This document shows positions 11,702 through 24,995 of a stretch of 64,000 nucleotides of DNA, in pieces; the first letter of the stretch is position 1; every line of letters begins with the position of its first letter. The position numbers and the translations under genes were made by a program. Origin of the DNA: Entonaema liquescens (taxonomy: Eukaryota > Ascomycota > Sordariomycetes > Xylariales > Xylariaceae); contig CADCSX010000007.1 of NCBI GenBank assembly GCA_902805475.1, positions 2,356,001-2,420,000 on the forward strand. Reading direction: 5' to 3'. Under the pieces are notes generated by a model. It saw only the letters and a list, made by a program, of their open reading frames with translations, was not told the origin of the DNA and did no database searches.

Positions 11702-14571
11702 CTACTTTGGAGACTCCTTCTCCTCGGAGTCCTCCTTCTTCACACTCCTGTTTCGACTCTTCGAAACGTTGTTGACGTTCCATCCCCTAATAGTTGTGGG
11801 GCCGGTTCGCGGGGGCGGCTCGTTGGCTCGGTAGTCCTTGATTGCCTCCTTGTGGTCATAATGAGCGAGCCTCAACTCGGAACCGCCACTGGATGGCCAG
11901 GGTCGGTTGTGGGGGATAGGTGCAGCAGCAATTTTGCGGTACTTTCCATTGCTGCTGCCATTCGATGAAGAACCCTTGCCGCGGGGTGTATGGGCGGGCG
12001 ACGAAGGAGACGTTAGAGGTGGGCCAGTCGGAGATGTCGAAGGTATAGGAATTTCCATCTGTGTCGAAAGAGGCGCTAGGTGTGGTTGGCCCTGTAGGGG
12101 CGGAGACATTTCGAGGGGATATGCGGACATGTGGGGAGGTATATGAGGTTGGTTTAGTAGCATACCAGACCCTGACATAGGTGGACCTTGCTGGGCAGAT
12201 ATCGGCATTAGGGTTGACTCATGGTGGAAGCTAAGACCCTGGTGAAAGGGCCGTGATGGTGCAGGTGCAAAGAAAACCCCGAGTTGGAGTGAACTAGACC
12301 ACGGGGTGAATCGAACTCTTGCGCCCGATGAATAGATTGAGATAAAGGTGGCTGTTGAGCCAGGTTCAAGCCCTTTCCCAAGCCATCTGATCTGTTGGGT
12401 CGTAAAGGAGGTAGAATAGGGCTATCTCTCACGCTGCTCTGGTTCGAAAATGGAATCCTAGGTGGTGCAGGTTGTTGCGGCACTTCCATTACCGGAGTGG
12501 GAGCTGGTGCGATATGCGCGAAAGACGAGGCGGGGTTCAACGCAGTCTGCAAGAATGCATTGGGAGGAGCCGGAGGTTGAGTAGGTAGGCCAAGAAGGCG
12601 AGGGTCGATCATAGAAGAATCGCTCATAAGCATAGCATCTGTTTGATGATGATGATGTTGCGGCTGCTGTTGAAATGTTTCCAAGGCAGCGTCTGCAAAG
12701 ATAGAAAGTGCGGTGGCACTACCGTCGGAATAGCGTTCTGGGCGGGTAGGGGCCGGCTCTGCGCTCGTAAAGACATCTCTCACGGCATCATAAGGGCGAG
12801 ATGGACGCATAGTAGGAGATGGTTGTATGGGCTTGCCTAAGTCTGAGACTTCGGCAGCCTGGAGAAGAAGAGACATATTGTCTCTGCAGGTAGAGTCATC
12901 CGCTTCCGCCGATTGGGCATAAACTGGTGTAGCATTGGAGGACATAGTTAGTCTCTCACGGACCCTGCGTTCGCGATCCCGCATCTCATCGGTGACAATT
13001 TCTTCGGGGTCGAGTTCTTCATTTTCACAATAGCTCTGAAGCATTCCTGACATGGAACCCTTGATTCTATCCTCCTTCAGCATCATGTCCATTTTCATAG
13101 GTCTGGTCGAGCGAGATGCATGGATGATTGTATTTTCGTTAGGTACGACAACGATAGGACGCGTTCCATCGACACGCTCATGGCTATATTCTGGCTCATT
13201 TGTAGAGCTAGGAAGGAACATGCCATACTTCGGATGCAGTCCGTGCTTCTTTATAACTTCCGGGTCTAGGGTATCTTCCTTGTAGTCTCGGACGTCATAG
13301 TCCTTGACCGTGTGGTCCCAATGCCAGGTATTAGAATTAGGTGAGTCGAGGAATATGCCTCTAACGGCACGGGTAGCCTTCCGGGTTGAGTCGTTGGTAG
13401 AATCACGGAACCCTATCTCGTTGTCGTCAAACTGGAATAGAGGCGGGACAATAAATCTATTACGGGGACTCTTTGCCCGTTTGTTAACGCTGCGAACGCC
13501 GTACTCATCAGGATCGCCAGCGCCGGCAGGAAGATCGGGAAAGTTTTTGCCGGAAACAATAAATTCTTGCTCATCAGCCGGCGTCGGTGTTGCAACATTG
13601 GACTCCGGGACGCCATCAGGCTGCTGCTCTGAGGCGAGTAGGCCACCGGTATGTCGGGGCTTCTTGGAGTCGGCCTGCCCATTAGGCTGATCATCCGCTT
13701 TCCGCTTGCCAGCGACCTTCCCTTTACGGCCCTTGCCTGAGGTGACAGCATCATCTGATTGACCGGTAAATGAGATGTAGGGTATGTGGTCAACATAATT
13801 ATAAGTCAGGTCGAGCGTCTGAGTGGGCTTGTTAATATTAGTTAGGATTAGAACAAAGATGTGGGCGGAGAGATTATATCCGAGTTTACTCACATCAGTA
13901 GCTTGGCCTTCACGGTGGAGCTCTGCAAGAATGCTGGCGCGGTTCTCAGCACCGTCGTAGAGTTCTTCGGTTTCATACTCAAAGGAGTCCTAATAGCGAT
14001 TGTGAGTAAGCGAGTTAAATTTAAGATGGGAATATATGTAATGTTAGAGTAGAAGAGGAAGAGGAAGAGGAAGAGGAATAGTTCTTACCATAAAAGTTTT
14101 ATGGGTACAGATACAATCAAGCTCGTAACCGCGTTCAGCGATTTCGTCTCTAGTGCGTTGTTCACGGTCAGCAGTCTTAATGACATGCTGAAGCTGTTGG
14201 TCAAGTTGTGCTTGAACGGCGTAGTATTCAGGTACACCCTTATGGCCATCCATGGATTCTATCAGCTTCTTGAGGGTTTGATCGGCGATCTCCTCGAGAG
14301 CCGGCTTGACAGCGAGAGCAACTTGTGAGTAGAGATCTCTCAGTTCTCTCTGGCGTTCATAAGCAGCCTGAACGCGTGGATCACTATAAACTTTCTTCTG
14401 GCCTCTTCCCTTACCACGACCACCACCTTTCTTGGAGGCGGGCTTGCGTCCGGGTCGCTTGGTAACACCATTCGCGGAAGGTTTCTTGGTGGTTGTGAGG
14501 GTGCCGGCAGCAGCTTTTCCCTTTGCGGGACTCGCCGCTACGGACGGGGTGACTTTGGGCGTACTGCCCAT
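11702..14571 (-). CDS. Large, mostly disordered conserved fungal nuclear-type protein
   Basis: A four-exon model fits: 14571-14089, 13989-13894, 13818-12278 and 12230-11702, about 882 residues. The first two introns are well supported (GTAAGA and GTGAGT donors; CTAAC-like branch in the second). The last, 47 nt with a weak GTTTTC donor, is inferred because the frame must change between 12290 and 12230. The N-terminus is Lys/Gly-rich (RPGRKPASKKGGGRGKGRG), followed by a helical region (YERQRELRDLYSQVALAVKP) and ELDCICTHKTFM. A central conserved block contains RFIVPPLFQFDDNEIGFRDS, SNTWHWDHTVKDYD and KKHGLHPKYGMFLPSSTNEP. The rest is Pro/Gln/His/Ser-rich, ending in a basic-acidic tail. Composition suggests a nuclear chromatin- or transcription-associated protein, but I cannot name the family. 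Confidence 0.75.
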
Positions 14572-16979
14572 CGTGAAAAAAGAGGGTATAGAAATTGTAG
14601 AAAGTGTATGAGTGATGATTGGATTAGATGGATTTGAGGATTAGAAAGGGTGTGAGACGTGTAAGAGTTGAAGGATGCGTGAAATTCGTTAGGGGTTGAA
14701 TTACACAGAAATTTGAAGTAAAAGGTAGGCTGCTTCGGCATATGCTTCACAGATAGAAAAAAAAAGAAGGGGTTAAAAAAAGGAGTGAAGATAAGAAGAA
14801 AACCTGTTTCCTATGTTCTGATTTGCAGTTGTAGAGGTTGCAGGTGAATTGAAAAAAAGGTCGTTGTGGAAAAGTAATGTTGTAATATGTTTGCGTGTCA
14901 GTGAGAGAGATGTGTCGTGTGTTGATGGTAAAAAAAAAAAAAAAAAAAGGCGGAAATGTTTAGTTCAGTAAACTTCGTAACTTTGACCCAAAACAAAATT
15001 AAAATAGTTGCAGGCTGTAAAGGAAAAAAAAGTAGATGGACAATCGAGAATAGAATTCGTCGAACCAGTCCATCCGATATCTAAGTTATTGTCTAAGGTG
15101 ACGAAGTCGTGGCAACAGGAATAAATCCGAAAAGCTCACTTTCATATCACCATAAGATTTTCTCCCAAGTTCCCAGCACAATTAAACAGCAAAGACATCC
15201 TGGACTTCCCGATGCAGTCAAGTCCCTGTGCTGTCTAGTTGCGCTTGGCCCTCTGCGGCGAGCTAAGTCGTAATTGATTGGTCCGGAGAAACCCCTGACC
15301 CGCTCCCGCTTTCGGCTCAGAGAGGTTTTAGGTACCTAGGTAAACTACCTACATACCTACAAATTTAACACTATAGGTACTACACTACAAAACCAGCCAC
15401 TTGTATCGCTAACTAAACTGAAAACTGGAATAACAAGCACGTTAATTTTTCATAGGACTTAGCAAATTTACTATTTAAGTACCACCTAGATAGTCAGACC
15501 TAACTTAGAGCATACCTAGGTACATGTGTTTTCCTTCAAGTTGATAGAAGAGCTAAGCGATAATATAGGTAGCAAAAAACTGTAGCCGCCTATACGCATG
15601 TACCTAGGTACTCCTAAAAGCCGGGCCTCGTTTTTATCTACCACTTATAATTCAATCAACCGTACCCTGTATTCTTCACCGCCAGCCAACGCAGAAGCAG
15701 GAATACGTGTAAATATAATCTATCTGTCAGTATATGGCTATAGTGAATAGCCAGCGCTATCTTTAAACTACGCCGGTACCTATCTAACCACTCCAAAAGC
15801 TGGGTAAGATTTATACGTGTAGTCATTAAGTTACCTACTATGGTCCATAGCCTTATGTGAATGAGTAATAAACAAATCGAAATGTTCGACAAGTGTTAGT
15901 TTACTAGTTTGTGTATCCTCTTGTGTATCCATGAGAAAGGGTAGCTTGCATTTACACGTAAAGTAAGACCTTAGGCCCCTACGCTAACAGTTTAGGTGGG
16001 AGTATGCTTAGACATGCTCGCTATGATATTGGTTTTGGCCTTTTTTTTTTTTTTTTTTTTTCAAAGATAACTGTACCGATCTATCATATCTGTACATGCT
16101 ACGCATGGTAGATGTCCAACTTAAATGCTGTTTAGGTCGTTTAGTAAAGTGTCAGCTTTATGGCATTACTACATACATATGGGCTTAACTTGGTTGCAGT
16201 TGATATACATTGATATATATATATTCACCCTAGTTAAAGGTATTTAATACCTAAGTAGTAATAATCTTACTCATGCGGTCTAACCATTAAATTCTTATTG
16301 TAATCATATCATATATTGTGTCTGATTGTCTGATGTAAGGCACCATAATATTTACAATTATACAAATATATCTTACGTCTTGGTGTGAGGTAGTAAATAA
16401 GGCGCCTCACGCGGACCTCAACGGGAATGGCCGAATCTGTAGATTACCTACTAAGGTATGTATGTATGTACATGAAATTAGGTACATATGTACGTGTAGC
16501 CGTAGTGACGTACCTCATGTACCTAGATATGTCAATAATATGACGTCTCATTGGCCAAAAATAAACCCCATCCATCTTAAATCCCCGGAATTCCTATATT
16601 AAGACTAGCCCGGTTCCATGCTTCGTCCCGCGAAGGGACCTAGCCGCAAGAAAGTGGGATGGTCATGTCCCGCGGTTTCTGAGCCACTAATTTTTCTTCC
16701 TTTCCTTCGGAGCTACACCTCAACCCAACATCACCTCACCTCACCTCAAAACCTCCCACCTTACCTTACCTACCTTACCTTACCTTACCTTAGGTAGCTT
16801 AGGTACCTACCTCAAACTTAGTGGTTATTCCATTCCACTCACACTTACACCCCGAAGATTACTTACTCACCAATCTCAATAATTTGTATACACTTCATTG
16901 CTTTTGCGGCAGGTCCGCGTCTATCATTTGTACTACACGCGACACCATGCGCCATTGGTAGCTCATAAGTTAGGGGAAC
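14572..16979. other. Divergent intergenic region
   Basis: Upstream of both the large minus-strand gene and BMT5 (+). No gene is supported. It has poly-A near 14931-14948, poly-T near 16040-16060 and several TACCTAGGTA palindromes (near 15337, 15513 and 15600). Confidence 0.5.
16727..16815 (+). repeat. CACCT/TACCT microsatellite in BMT5 promoter or leader
   Basis: A pyrimidine-biased tract of CACCT and then TACCT/CCTTA repeats ends in a TAGGTACCTACC palindrome, about 160 bp before the BMT5 start codon. Its position fits a promoter or 5' UTR; any regulatory role is inference. Confidence 0.5.
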
Positions 16980-17828
16980 ATGGGGAAGCGGCGGAAGGTC
17001 GCGCACAATGCTCGACCGGCACAGAAATATAATGCTGGCAACAACCAAAAGCCGCAAGGCGTAACAAAGCCGAAGCCTCAGAAGCAAAAACAACCAAATC
17101 CGCAACATGACGAACCCACGATACCCTTCGCGCCCGAAGACAAGATCCTGCTGGTCGGCGACGGTGACCTCAGCTTCGCCGCCTCCCTGGTCGAACACCA
17201 CTACTGCGCCGACGTGACCGCCACAGTCCTCGAGAAGTCCCTTGAGGAGCTGGTAGAGAAGTACCCCCACGTGCCGGAGAATATCGCCAAAATCGAAGCC
17301 GAGGACAGTAAGGTGCTGTACGGTGTTGACGCCACCAAGATGGCGCCATTCGTAGACAAGAAAGGCAAAGATGCCGTGGGCGTGATGGACCGGATTATTT
17401 TCAACTTCCCGCATGTCGGCGGGAAGAGCACCGATGTGAATCGACAAGTCCGGTACAACCAGGAACTGCTGGTGGAGTTCTTCAAGCACGCGATGCCGTC
17501 CCTGGCGCCGGGAGGCTCGATCATCGTTACGCTATTCGAGCGCGAGCCGTATACGCTGTGGAATATTCGAGACCTTGCTAGACACACAGGTCTCCAAGTC
17601 GAGCGCAGCTTTAAATTCCAGGCGAGCGCGTATCCGGGCTATCACCATGCGAGGACGCTGGGCGTAGTGAAGAGTAAAAGTGGCGAGACTGGCGGCGGTT
17701 GGAAAGGCGAAGATCGAGCCGCGAGAAGCTATATATTTGTTCGGAAAGATGACGAAACTCGACCGCGTCCGAGTAGTACTAAGAAGCGCTCGAGGGCTCA
17801 GGATGATGAGTCTTCAGATGATGACTGA
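16980..17828 (+). CDS. BMT5: 25S rRNA (uridine-N3) methyltransferase, BMT5-like
   Basis: BMT5 family enzymes methylate N3 of a uridine in large-subunit rRNA in the nucleolus using S-adenosylmethionine. This is a single exon of 282 codons from ATG 16980, after a basic tail (MGKRRKVAHN and Lys/Gln/Pro-rich residues to ~45) suited to nucleolar targeting. Family signatures: ILLVGDGDLSFAASLVEHH (SAM motif I, ~residues 56-74), MDRIIFNFPHVGGK (~136-149), NQELLVEFFKHAMPSLAPGG, and the C-terminal FQASAYPGYHHARTLG. It ends in an acidic/Ser tail (DDESSDDD). Length and motif order are normal. The neighbours are unrelated. Confidence 0.92.
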   Translation: MGKRRKVAHNARPAQKYNAGNNQKPQGVTKPKPQKQKQPNPQHDEPTIPFAPEDKILLVGDGDLSFAASLVEHHYCADVTATVLEKSLEELVEKYPHVPENIAKIEAEDSKVLYGVDATKMAPFVDKKGKDAVGVMDRIIFNFPHVGGKSTDVNRQVRYNQELLVEFFKHAMPSLAPGGSIIVTLFEREPYTLWNIRDLARHTGLQVERSFKFQASAYPGYHHARTLGVVKSKSGETGGGWKGEDRAARSYIFVRKDDETRPRPSSTKKRSRAQDDESSDDD

Positions 17829-20033
17829 TGTAGAAATTGCATATATATAATGCCCTTGTGAATTTGCCTTGATATTTAAGACGATATGACCTTTAGAATG
17901 AGGTCTTTGCACCTATCGGCATTTCTAAATCCCTAGGACTGCGCAGATTCTAATCCTATGTCACTTATGACTTAACCTCTAGGTACTTTCAGATTACAGC
18001 ATCCAAGGTTCGGGAAGGTATAGAAATTAGAAAATTGCTTTGAAAATGTAACAACCAATTATAATATTTAAGAGCATCCTGGTATGAGATATGGTAGGTA
18101 CGGCAGAGGGTTTGGGGCATATTTACCCAGATATTATAGTAACGTCTTGGGTTTCACTATTCTTTCACTACGATAGTTTCGGCGTAACAACCGACTTAGA
18201 GATTTAGGTATCATAGCTATTCTTAGGGATATTAAGTTCAAAGCCAAAGAAGAGTATAGAAAGCATCATAGATCGTATCCTAATATCTTAGGGTAACGTA
18301 TTGCCAAAGTTGTAATTTCTCTTTGGCAAACGCCTGTTTGCTAAGAGTATTCGAACAATGCATTAGTAGTTTTGGTCAAGTCCACTATGGAACAATACTC
18401 TCGAGAATCCTCCTGTCAAATAGGTATCTAGAGCGAAGATACCACTCACATACCTATCTTATTGTTAACCCAGCACTTCGAATTATTAAGGACATGACAC
18501 GTCTTTCCTAGACGCCCATACTATATATCTAGCATATAGTTGATGTTTACTCTAATTAGTACAACCTGGGATATATCCTATGATACTTCCAAGTTTGACG
18601 CCAATGAAGCCCCAAGCTTCGCACCTATCCGGCCATATTCCAAGAACGATGTTATGCATTTCCCTCCATTTCAACAGTGTTGTTTAATTAAGCATTGTCA
18701 GGCATCGCCATGCAACCACTATATCCATCTCTGTATACACGAACTGCCTCGAAAGCCAAGAGCAACATCCCGTGTCAGAAGACCACCCGTACTCTCTTAA
18801 GACGTAGATTTATAACACCAAACATTTCTTAATAATCCCAAAGCAGGCCCTTTTGTATGCATGTATGTAACCCCCATTATCGAATAATACCCAGCGGCGC
18901 CAAAATAAATTACCCTACCTACCGCTCTCACCTGTTCGCAGCCGAAGTTAAGCTTCAAAAGCAAGCAACTATATTAATCCCCGTAGCTGCAAAGGCGGCT
19001 GCTGAAGTTCTGGCCTATCACGGCGCCCGGGTTATATCTTGCAGCTTGACGTTTGATATTATCCTATTGGCCCGCCATACTTATACCTCCCTACTTGTGA
19101 AACCATCCCTCGTTCCGTTCCGCTCGTGTAGCATTGCCGCATACTAGGCCAAGACTATCTGGATATCTGCGCCCGCGTAATTGTCTCTGATCATGGAAGA
19201 CCTCATAGTTACATTACATGATGCTGGGCTATGCGAGATATATACGAATGTTGAATTATATGGGGGTTTTGTGTGGGCGCACGTCTGGAGTAGCTGGCAT
19301 TGATAGAGAATGCCTGGATAGAATGTCCTCAGGGGCTGAGTATCCTATGGGGGTCTCGAGAGTGATCAGTATACCTTCAACCACAACTTGCACATTTTCC
19401 GATAGTAGTAGTCTCGATATTTTTAATAGTATAACTTTTGTTCCTAGTTGTATTTGCTTGTAAACGTACACTCAGCCATGCGTACATACGTGCGGTATGT
19501 ATCATCATTTCCATCCACCATAACCCCCTATATAACCAAGAACGCCACGGAAAATCGTACACGAATAAAACGGCATTTGCCAACTGCCAGGAGTAAGGAC
19601 TCTTAATCCAATAACCCCGTCAATAGAACTGCGCCAGCAAATGCCCAAGACAAAGGCCGAACCAAATTTTAGTTGTCCATCTGACCAGCTGCCCTTAGAA
19701 TGGAGTTATCGAGCCGAGTTAAAGTTAACAAAGCCTGAACTCTCGCTAGAAGTGGAGAAGAGGAGAAAATGTAATACAGATAGCCGCCGTCCAGCAGTAG
19801 AACAGAATAAAAAGCCGTGTGGGTATATCATGAAGCAGTATCCTATCCTTCTCGAAGACGTGAAATGCCTAGAACATGCGAGGGATATGTGTTAGTCCCT
19901 CAAGGCTTTGAAAAAAAAAAAGAATAAAATGCCTCCCAACCAAACAAAAACATTCCTCTATGAGCCCAAGCCACCCGAAAGAGATTGTGACACCGTGTGA
20001 CCAAATTGGTCGTCTAATATACTACACTCTTCT
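17829..20033. other. Convergent intergenic region
   Basis: Between BMT5 (+) and the AT-hook gene (-). Several frames of 60-96 codons exist (for example 18857-19147), but none has a recognisable motif, a convincing composition or supporting splice sites. No gene is called. Confidence 0.45.
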
Positions 20034-21135
20034 TTAACTCCGATTCGATACCGTGGTTACCGGGGGATGGGCGTCTTTCAGCGGTTCTGGGATATTTCTC
20101 GACCTATCTCTATTCGGAAATATGGGATCAATGCCCCTATTGGATTCATACGTATGTGAAGTTCGTGGAGATGGCGAGAAAGGAGGCGGGTGTAGAGGTT
20201 GCGTTCGAGGTTGTAGGGGAGGAAGTCCTTGTGAAGTGTCCTGTTGCTGCGGGTGTGGAGCGAGTGGTGGTGATCGTGAATCCAATGCAAGTGACCCTCG
20301 ATCTCGAGGCGATAAGTTAGCTCTCTCCACTTGCTCGAGAGGTTCCGGGAGAGCACGAGGCGTATCCGTAGTCGAAGCTGGAGAAGTCAACGGGAAGGAG
20401 AGATTCGCTTGCTGAGGACTGTCAACTGCACCGAAGCCCCGCTTCCTCGTTTTCTGATCGCCTGGGTTGCTTGAGATCTCGTATCCAGGCGAGGATGCGT
20501 ATTCGCGCTGGGGTTGAACTGGGATAGGAGCTAGAGGGGCAGGTGTGATGGGCGCGTACTCTGTTAGCCTCGAATAGAATGCTCGAGCCTGAGCTTCCTT
20601 GTCGGCCTTGGAAGGCCGGCCGCGCTTTTTGCCCGTCGAAGTTACAGGCGGACTGATGCTAACCGGCACGGGGGGCGGATAACCATTTGGAGGGGGGCGC
20701 GGCTGAATAGTGCGCGCTGTAGCTAAATGAGGCTCGATAGGGGCCATCATCGCTTGCCTTTTTGCGGGGTGTTCGGTCAAATCGTTTAGGGACTTGCGCT
20801 TGAAGCTTGTTAAGTTCGGCGGCGGATATTTAGTCTGGAACATATTTTCGACCGCACCAAAACACTGGTTCATATTTCGGCCTGCTATCATTAGGGTGAG
20901 GTCTCATGGAGGCGGGCCCGTTATACATACCACCGGGGAGTTGCATCGACATCCAGTTTGGCTCGACCTGGTGAGCCTTGATGAAGTCGACGAGAGTGGA
21001 GACATCTATGGTGCTGACTTTAATTATTTCACCTAAGACGAACCGCTATAACATGCGGAAATTAGTTACTCTGAAGGTAACATAATAGTGGCCAGATAAT
21101 ATTACCTTCTCGTCGTCTGAAAACGTAGTATCCAT
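20034..21135 (-). CDS. AT-hook protein, Pro/Ser-rich, function unknown
   Basis: Three exons: 21135-21106, 21045-20931 and 20884-20034, with introns of 60 and 46 nt that have GT-AG ends and keep the frame, giving 331 residues. The N-terminus MDTTFSDDEKRFVLGEIIK with STLVDFIKAHQVEPNWMSM looks like a small helical domain of the kind seen in fungal chromatin proteins. An AT-hook-like basic motif, GKKRGRPSKADKE, sits near residue 135. The remaining C-terminal half is disordered and rich in Pro, Ser and Gln. A DNA-binding or chromatin-associated role is inferred from the AT-hook. The second intron is short but canonical. I do not recognise a named ortholog. Confidence 0.75.
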
Positions 21136-24100
21136 GGTGGGCGACCACGTCTGACACCGGTAAAGACGATTTATGGGGGGGAGGGGAAAAGAAGACAAGG
21201 GATATGCCAGCAGAGCTGCGAGAAAGTCATTTGAATGCAAAAAAATGGTCGAAGATATCACACTTTGGGAGGCAACTGGTCGTAAGGCAGATGCTGAGGC
21301 GGCGTAGTGTATGAAATGCGATAGACGCCTATTGTGCCCGAAGTTCTAGGCCATCAGGTGGCAGTGATGGGCTGGGTAAACTTCAGATAGCAGGGAGGGT
21401 GGTGTACGGCGCCGGGATGCTAAGTAGGGTAAAGGAGGGCGCGGGAGTATCGCAAGAGGATAAAGAGACGCGCGCAAAAAAATAGAGTACGACGCAAGCG
21501 CGCGTCTTGGGCGAAGAGAGAACCGAGAAGCAAAGCGAGCGTGTCTCGGTTGAGTAAGTTGACTAACGAAACCGTTTAAGTTGTACAAACGAGGGAGTAT
21601 GAGCCGTGGTCGTTAAGAATGCGCGGCGATCTCCTAGGTTGCGTTGCGTCTACAAGGGTAGCGCGGTGGAACAGGGTGTGGTCTTCTGTTAACCAGGGCC
21701 TCCTTGGTACTCCGTATTGTACATCTGAGGGCAAAATAATAATAAATTGTTAAGATGGACTGGATTTCCCTAGTCTGTCTTTGTCCAAAAAAGAGTCCCG
21801 AGCTTTTTCACGCCATCAAGCGAGCGCCCTCTCTTACAGAGACCCAACAATGTAATAAAACCAACCCGGGAAAAAATCCTTAGCGATGAGGCGCTGGTGC
21901 CGAATTTCTTTTTTTTTTTCCCTTCTCTTAATGTCCCTCTCTCTTTATTCCCTTTTGCGTCTGAACACCGGCATATAATTCTGGACAAGCCCACCCGCGT
22001 TGCATGAGTCGCGAACTGCAGCGCTAGATCGAGATAGACAAGCGATCGATATGAATGCTAAGCTCTAGAGCTGGCTGTCCCCATTCCCCTCCAGATCTGG
22101 GTTCGGAGGCTTTCCTGACTTTCCTGTACTTTCCTGGCTCACCTTAGCACATGCAAGAGCACGAGCAGAGAGATGTGAGCTTGCGAGACGCGCAGATTTG
22201 GTGTAGTGCCTCCGCTACTAGCCAGCAGGTCATATGCTGAAAATATATGCCATTAAGGAAGTATCGTGCATAACCACTGCAACCATCACGATTTTGGCTC
22301 GATAGTTGACTGGACTGTCGATATGCAGCTCTCTCCCTCTTGCAGATGGGCAAATACATCCATGTCGTTGGCTGTTTAAGCCAATCCCGCTGACCACTTA
22401 GACAAATCGGGTCGCCTGACTAGGCTCTTCTTGCATTGGTCTGGTAAGAATCGAGAAACATTGAATCTCGTCCTCCCTCATAGAGGCTAATTTCCACACC
22501 ACCATTATCATTAAGAGGTTCTCTCTGCTAGCAGTGTTTTCTACACCGCCAAAAGTGCAAATAGCAAAGGAGACCAACAGATTAATGGCGAGAGATGTAA
22601 TGTGATCGAAAAGGCAACAAAATAGCATAAGCCATAAGCACGGAACTGAGAATCCCATTAGCTCCCGCGTAACTAAGGACATTTCCTAGGTGGATTTGAA
22701 ATCTCATTGGTCGTCCTTCCCCTGCCTCCGTTGGCTCGTTTTTGTAGTAGCTCTCGAAGTCATCTCCGCTCTTCGGTAGCGACCTTCTCGGGGGTCGCTT
22801 GACTGGTCGAGAGTCACTGAAATCTCGCCAATCGCAGTCGCGGGGAAGTGCTCCTAGAGCATTCACACGTTTAGCGACAAGCACAGATCAAGAGTTCGTT
22901 ACATATGACGATCTATGAGCCGCGAAGCTGCATAGGGGTTTGAGTTGATCCATCCAGGGCTATAAAAGATGGCTAGATTGCCCTCGAGCAATAGATATTT
23001 TCTCGATTTGAAGAATTGAAATGCATCAAATGCATCATTTTGCGGAGCGCCACGTTTTTTTTTACGACCTGGGGATTGCGTAGCTCCGGACGCCAGCCCT
23101 TTATATTTATATATGTATGCTTGCTCCGACAACCCAGACACCCCATACCGCCTTTTTCCTACCTCAACTTCAGGCTCTGTTCTATGCATAATGAGTTGGC
23201 AATTCCTCATAGGGGACCCACCCACTTAGGTATAACCCGTCATTGTTCGCATACCAAAGATCCCAGACGTTGATCTTGACACGATGCAAGACAGATCGAT
23301 AAGAACAATGATATTTTCCTAGCGTTGCGGCCGGGTTTATCATATAAGTGCTGAACGCTATTACGTATGTCAAGGTCGAGAGTCCTGACAGCTGTTCCTT
23401 GGGATGCCTTTGTTGCAACCATCACCGCGGCTTCGCGGGCCCTTGATAGTGCTTGTACCACGTTCCCATGTCGATGGGCCCGGTTCTAAAGATTTGAATC
23501 TAATAGCCCGGACTTGCTGGATTCGAGAATGGTGTGGTTCGATGATTCACATCTCTTGCCCTCTCGTTCCAGTAGTTGTCCAGGCTTTTTGTCATTCATA
23601 ATTCTTAAGGCGTGGGTGCAGTGGTGACAACTGGTGGTGGTGTTCTTGGTATTAAAACAAGATACCGAATATATATATATATATATAACTGATCGACAAG
23701 AGCAGCACGGCATATTCTGCTTCTTTTTCTTGATATGCGGAACATCGCCGGAGTCTTGAAAGTCTTGGGATGCCTATTCTTCTCACTTACCATATAACTT
23801 TATACCTTCAAATAGCATTTTTCTAATGCTGCAAGGTGGTAAATATCTGCATCCCTGCCATTAGGAGCTTTCCCGTATATCACGCATTGCACATTGTCTA
23901 GGGTCAGACATGAGGCAATGGGTGAAGATAAGAAGGAAATAAAATTAACACGTAGATAGGTTAGGTCTGGAACTTGGACTTGGAATATCTTCCAAGTTTA
24001 TGGAAGAATATGACTTATTTGCTACATGCACCTACTAATCTGAAGTTTAAAAAGAGCAAGTACATACCTCTATCCATGCACTAAGATATGGGTACCTACC

Positions 24101-24995
24101 TACCTAGGTATCCTCTTCTCAGTAAGCCATAATTAAGGTTTGCAAGTACACGCTTGGATAACGTCCCTTACCAACATAAAAAAGTTTACGTCTACATCTG
24201 CGACGCCTTAACCCACATAACGGTCTGCATAGTTCCAAACTGGTACAGGGCATGTACGGGGGCAGTGTTGTACAAAATACCATGCTATATAGCGCTAAGG
24301 ACCAATGATTAGTGGGATTAGTGCGAAATAGTGGGACGAGGCCGCAAACCGTAGGCGTCGGATAATTGAATTCTGCCCCCGAATTTACAAAGGCTGGCGC
24401 GCCACGCTTTCGCTTTCACGTACCAGTGCAGCGCTTTTGCAGGTTGAGTGGGTGTATTGAGTACTTCCATACTTCCATACTTCCAGCACTCTCTCATTTG
24501 GAGGACGCAACCTGCAAGCAACACTTTTTTTTTTTCCTTCGGCGATGACAGCGCCGTCACGATATTTTCTTTCTTCGCAACCTTAAACAACTAACTTCCC
24601 CAGACGTCAAGTCTTGTTGTTCCCATATGTTCAGCGCATGTTCACGACCCTTTTGATAACAAGATAAATTGACGAATTATCCGCTTGCAATGTCACAGGC
24701 TCCGTACACGAGATAGCACCGACCTTCCGCCCTCTCTCACCTAAGTTTCGTTCATCTTTCGTCCTAATTCTACATTTCTCCCTCCTACCTTCTCGGCTTT
24801 CTCTACATGTTCGCGAACGAGACATTGGAGTCGCGTAACCTTGATAGTTTCGAAACCCTATCAAATTCGACACATCTGTTCCAACCGCGTCTCCAGCCCT
24901 CCAATTACACCATCTTGCAACATAATTCTATTCATCCACTATTTGGTGCATTGTGACAACAGAACAGGAGAGCCTCTCTTGGCTTTGTCGCCATC
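21136..24995. other. Divergent intergenic region, possible degraded coding relics
   Basis: 3.9 kb between two divergent genes. Overlapping minus-strand frames of 73-108 codons cluster at 22398-23800 (for example 22582-22884 and 23240-23461), but they shift frame repeatedly and match no family I recognise. An (AT)n tract lies near 23670-23687. A CT-rich stretch before 24996 fits the SET2 leader. Confidence 0.45.
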
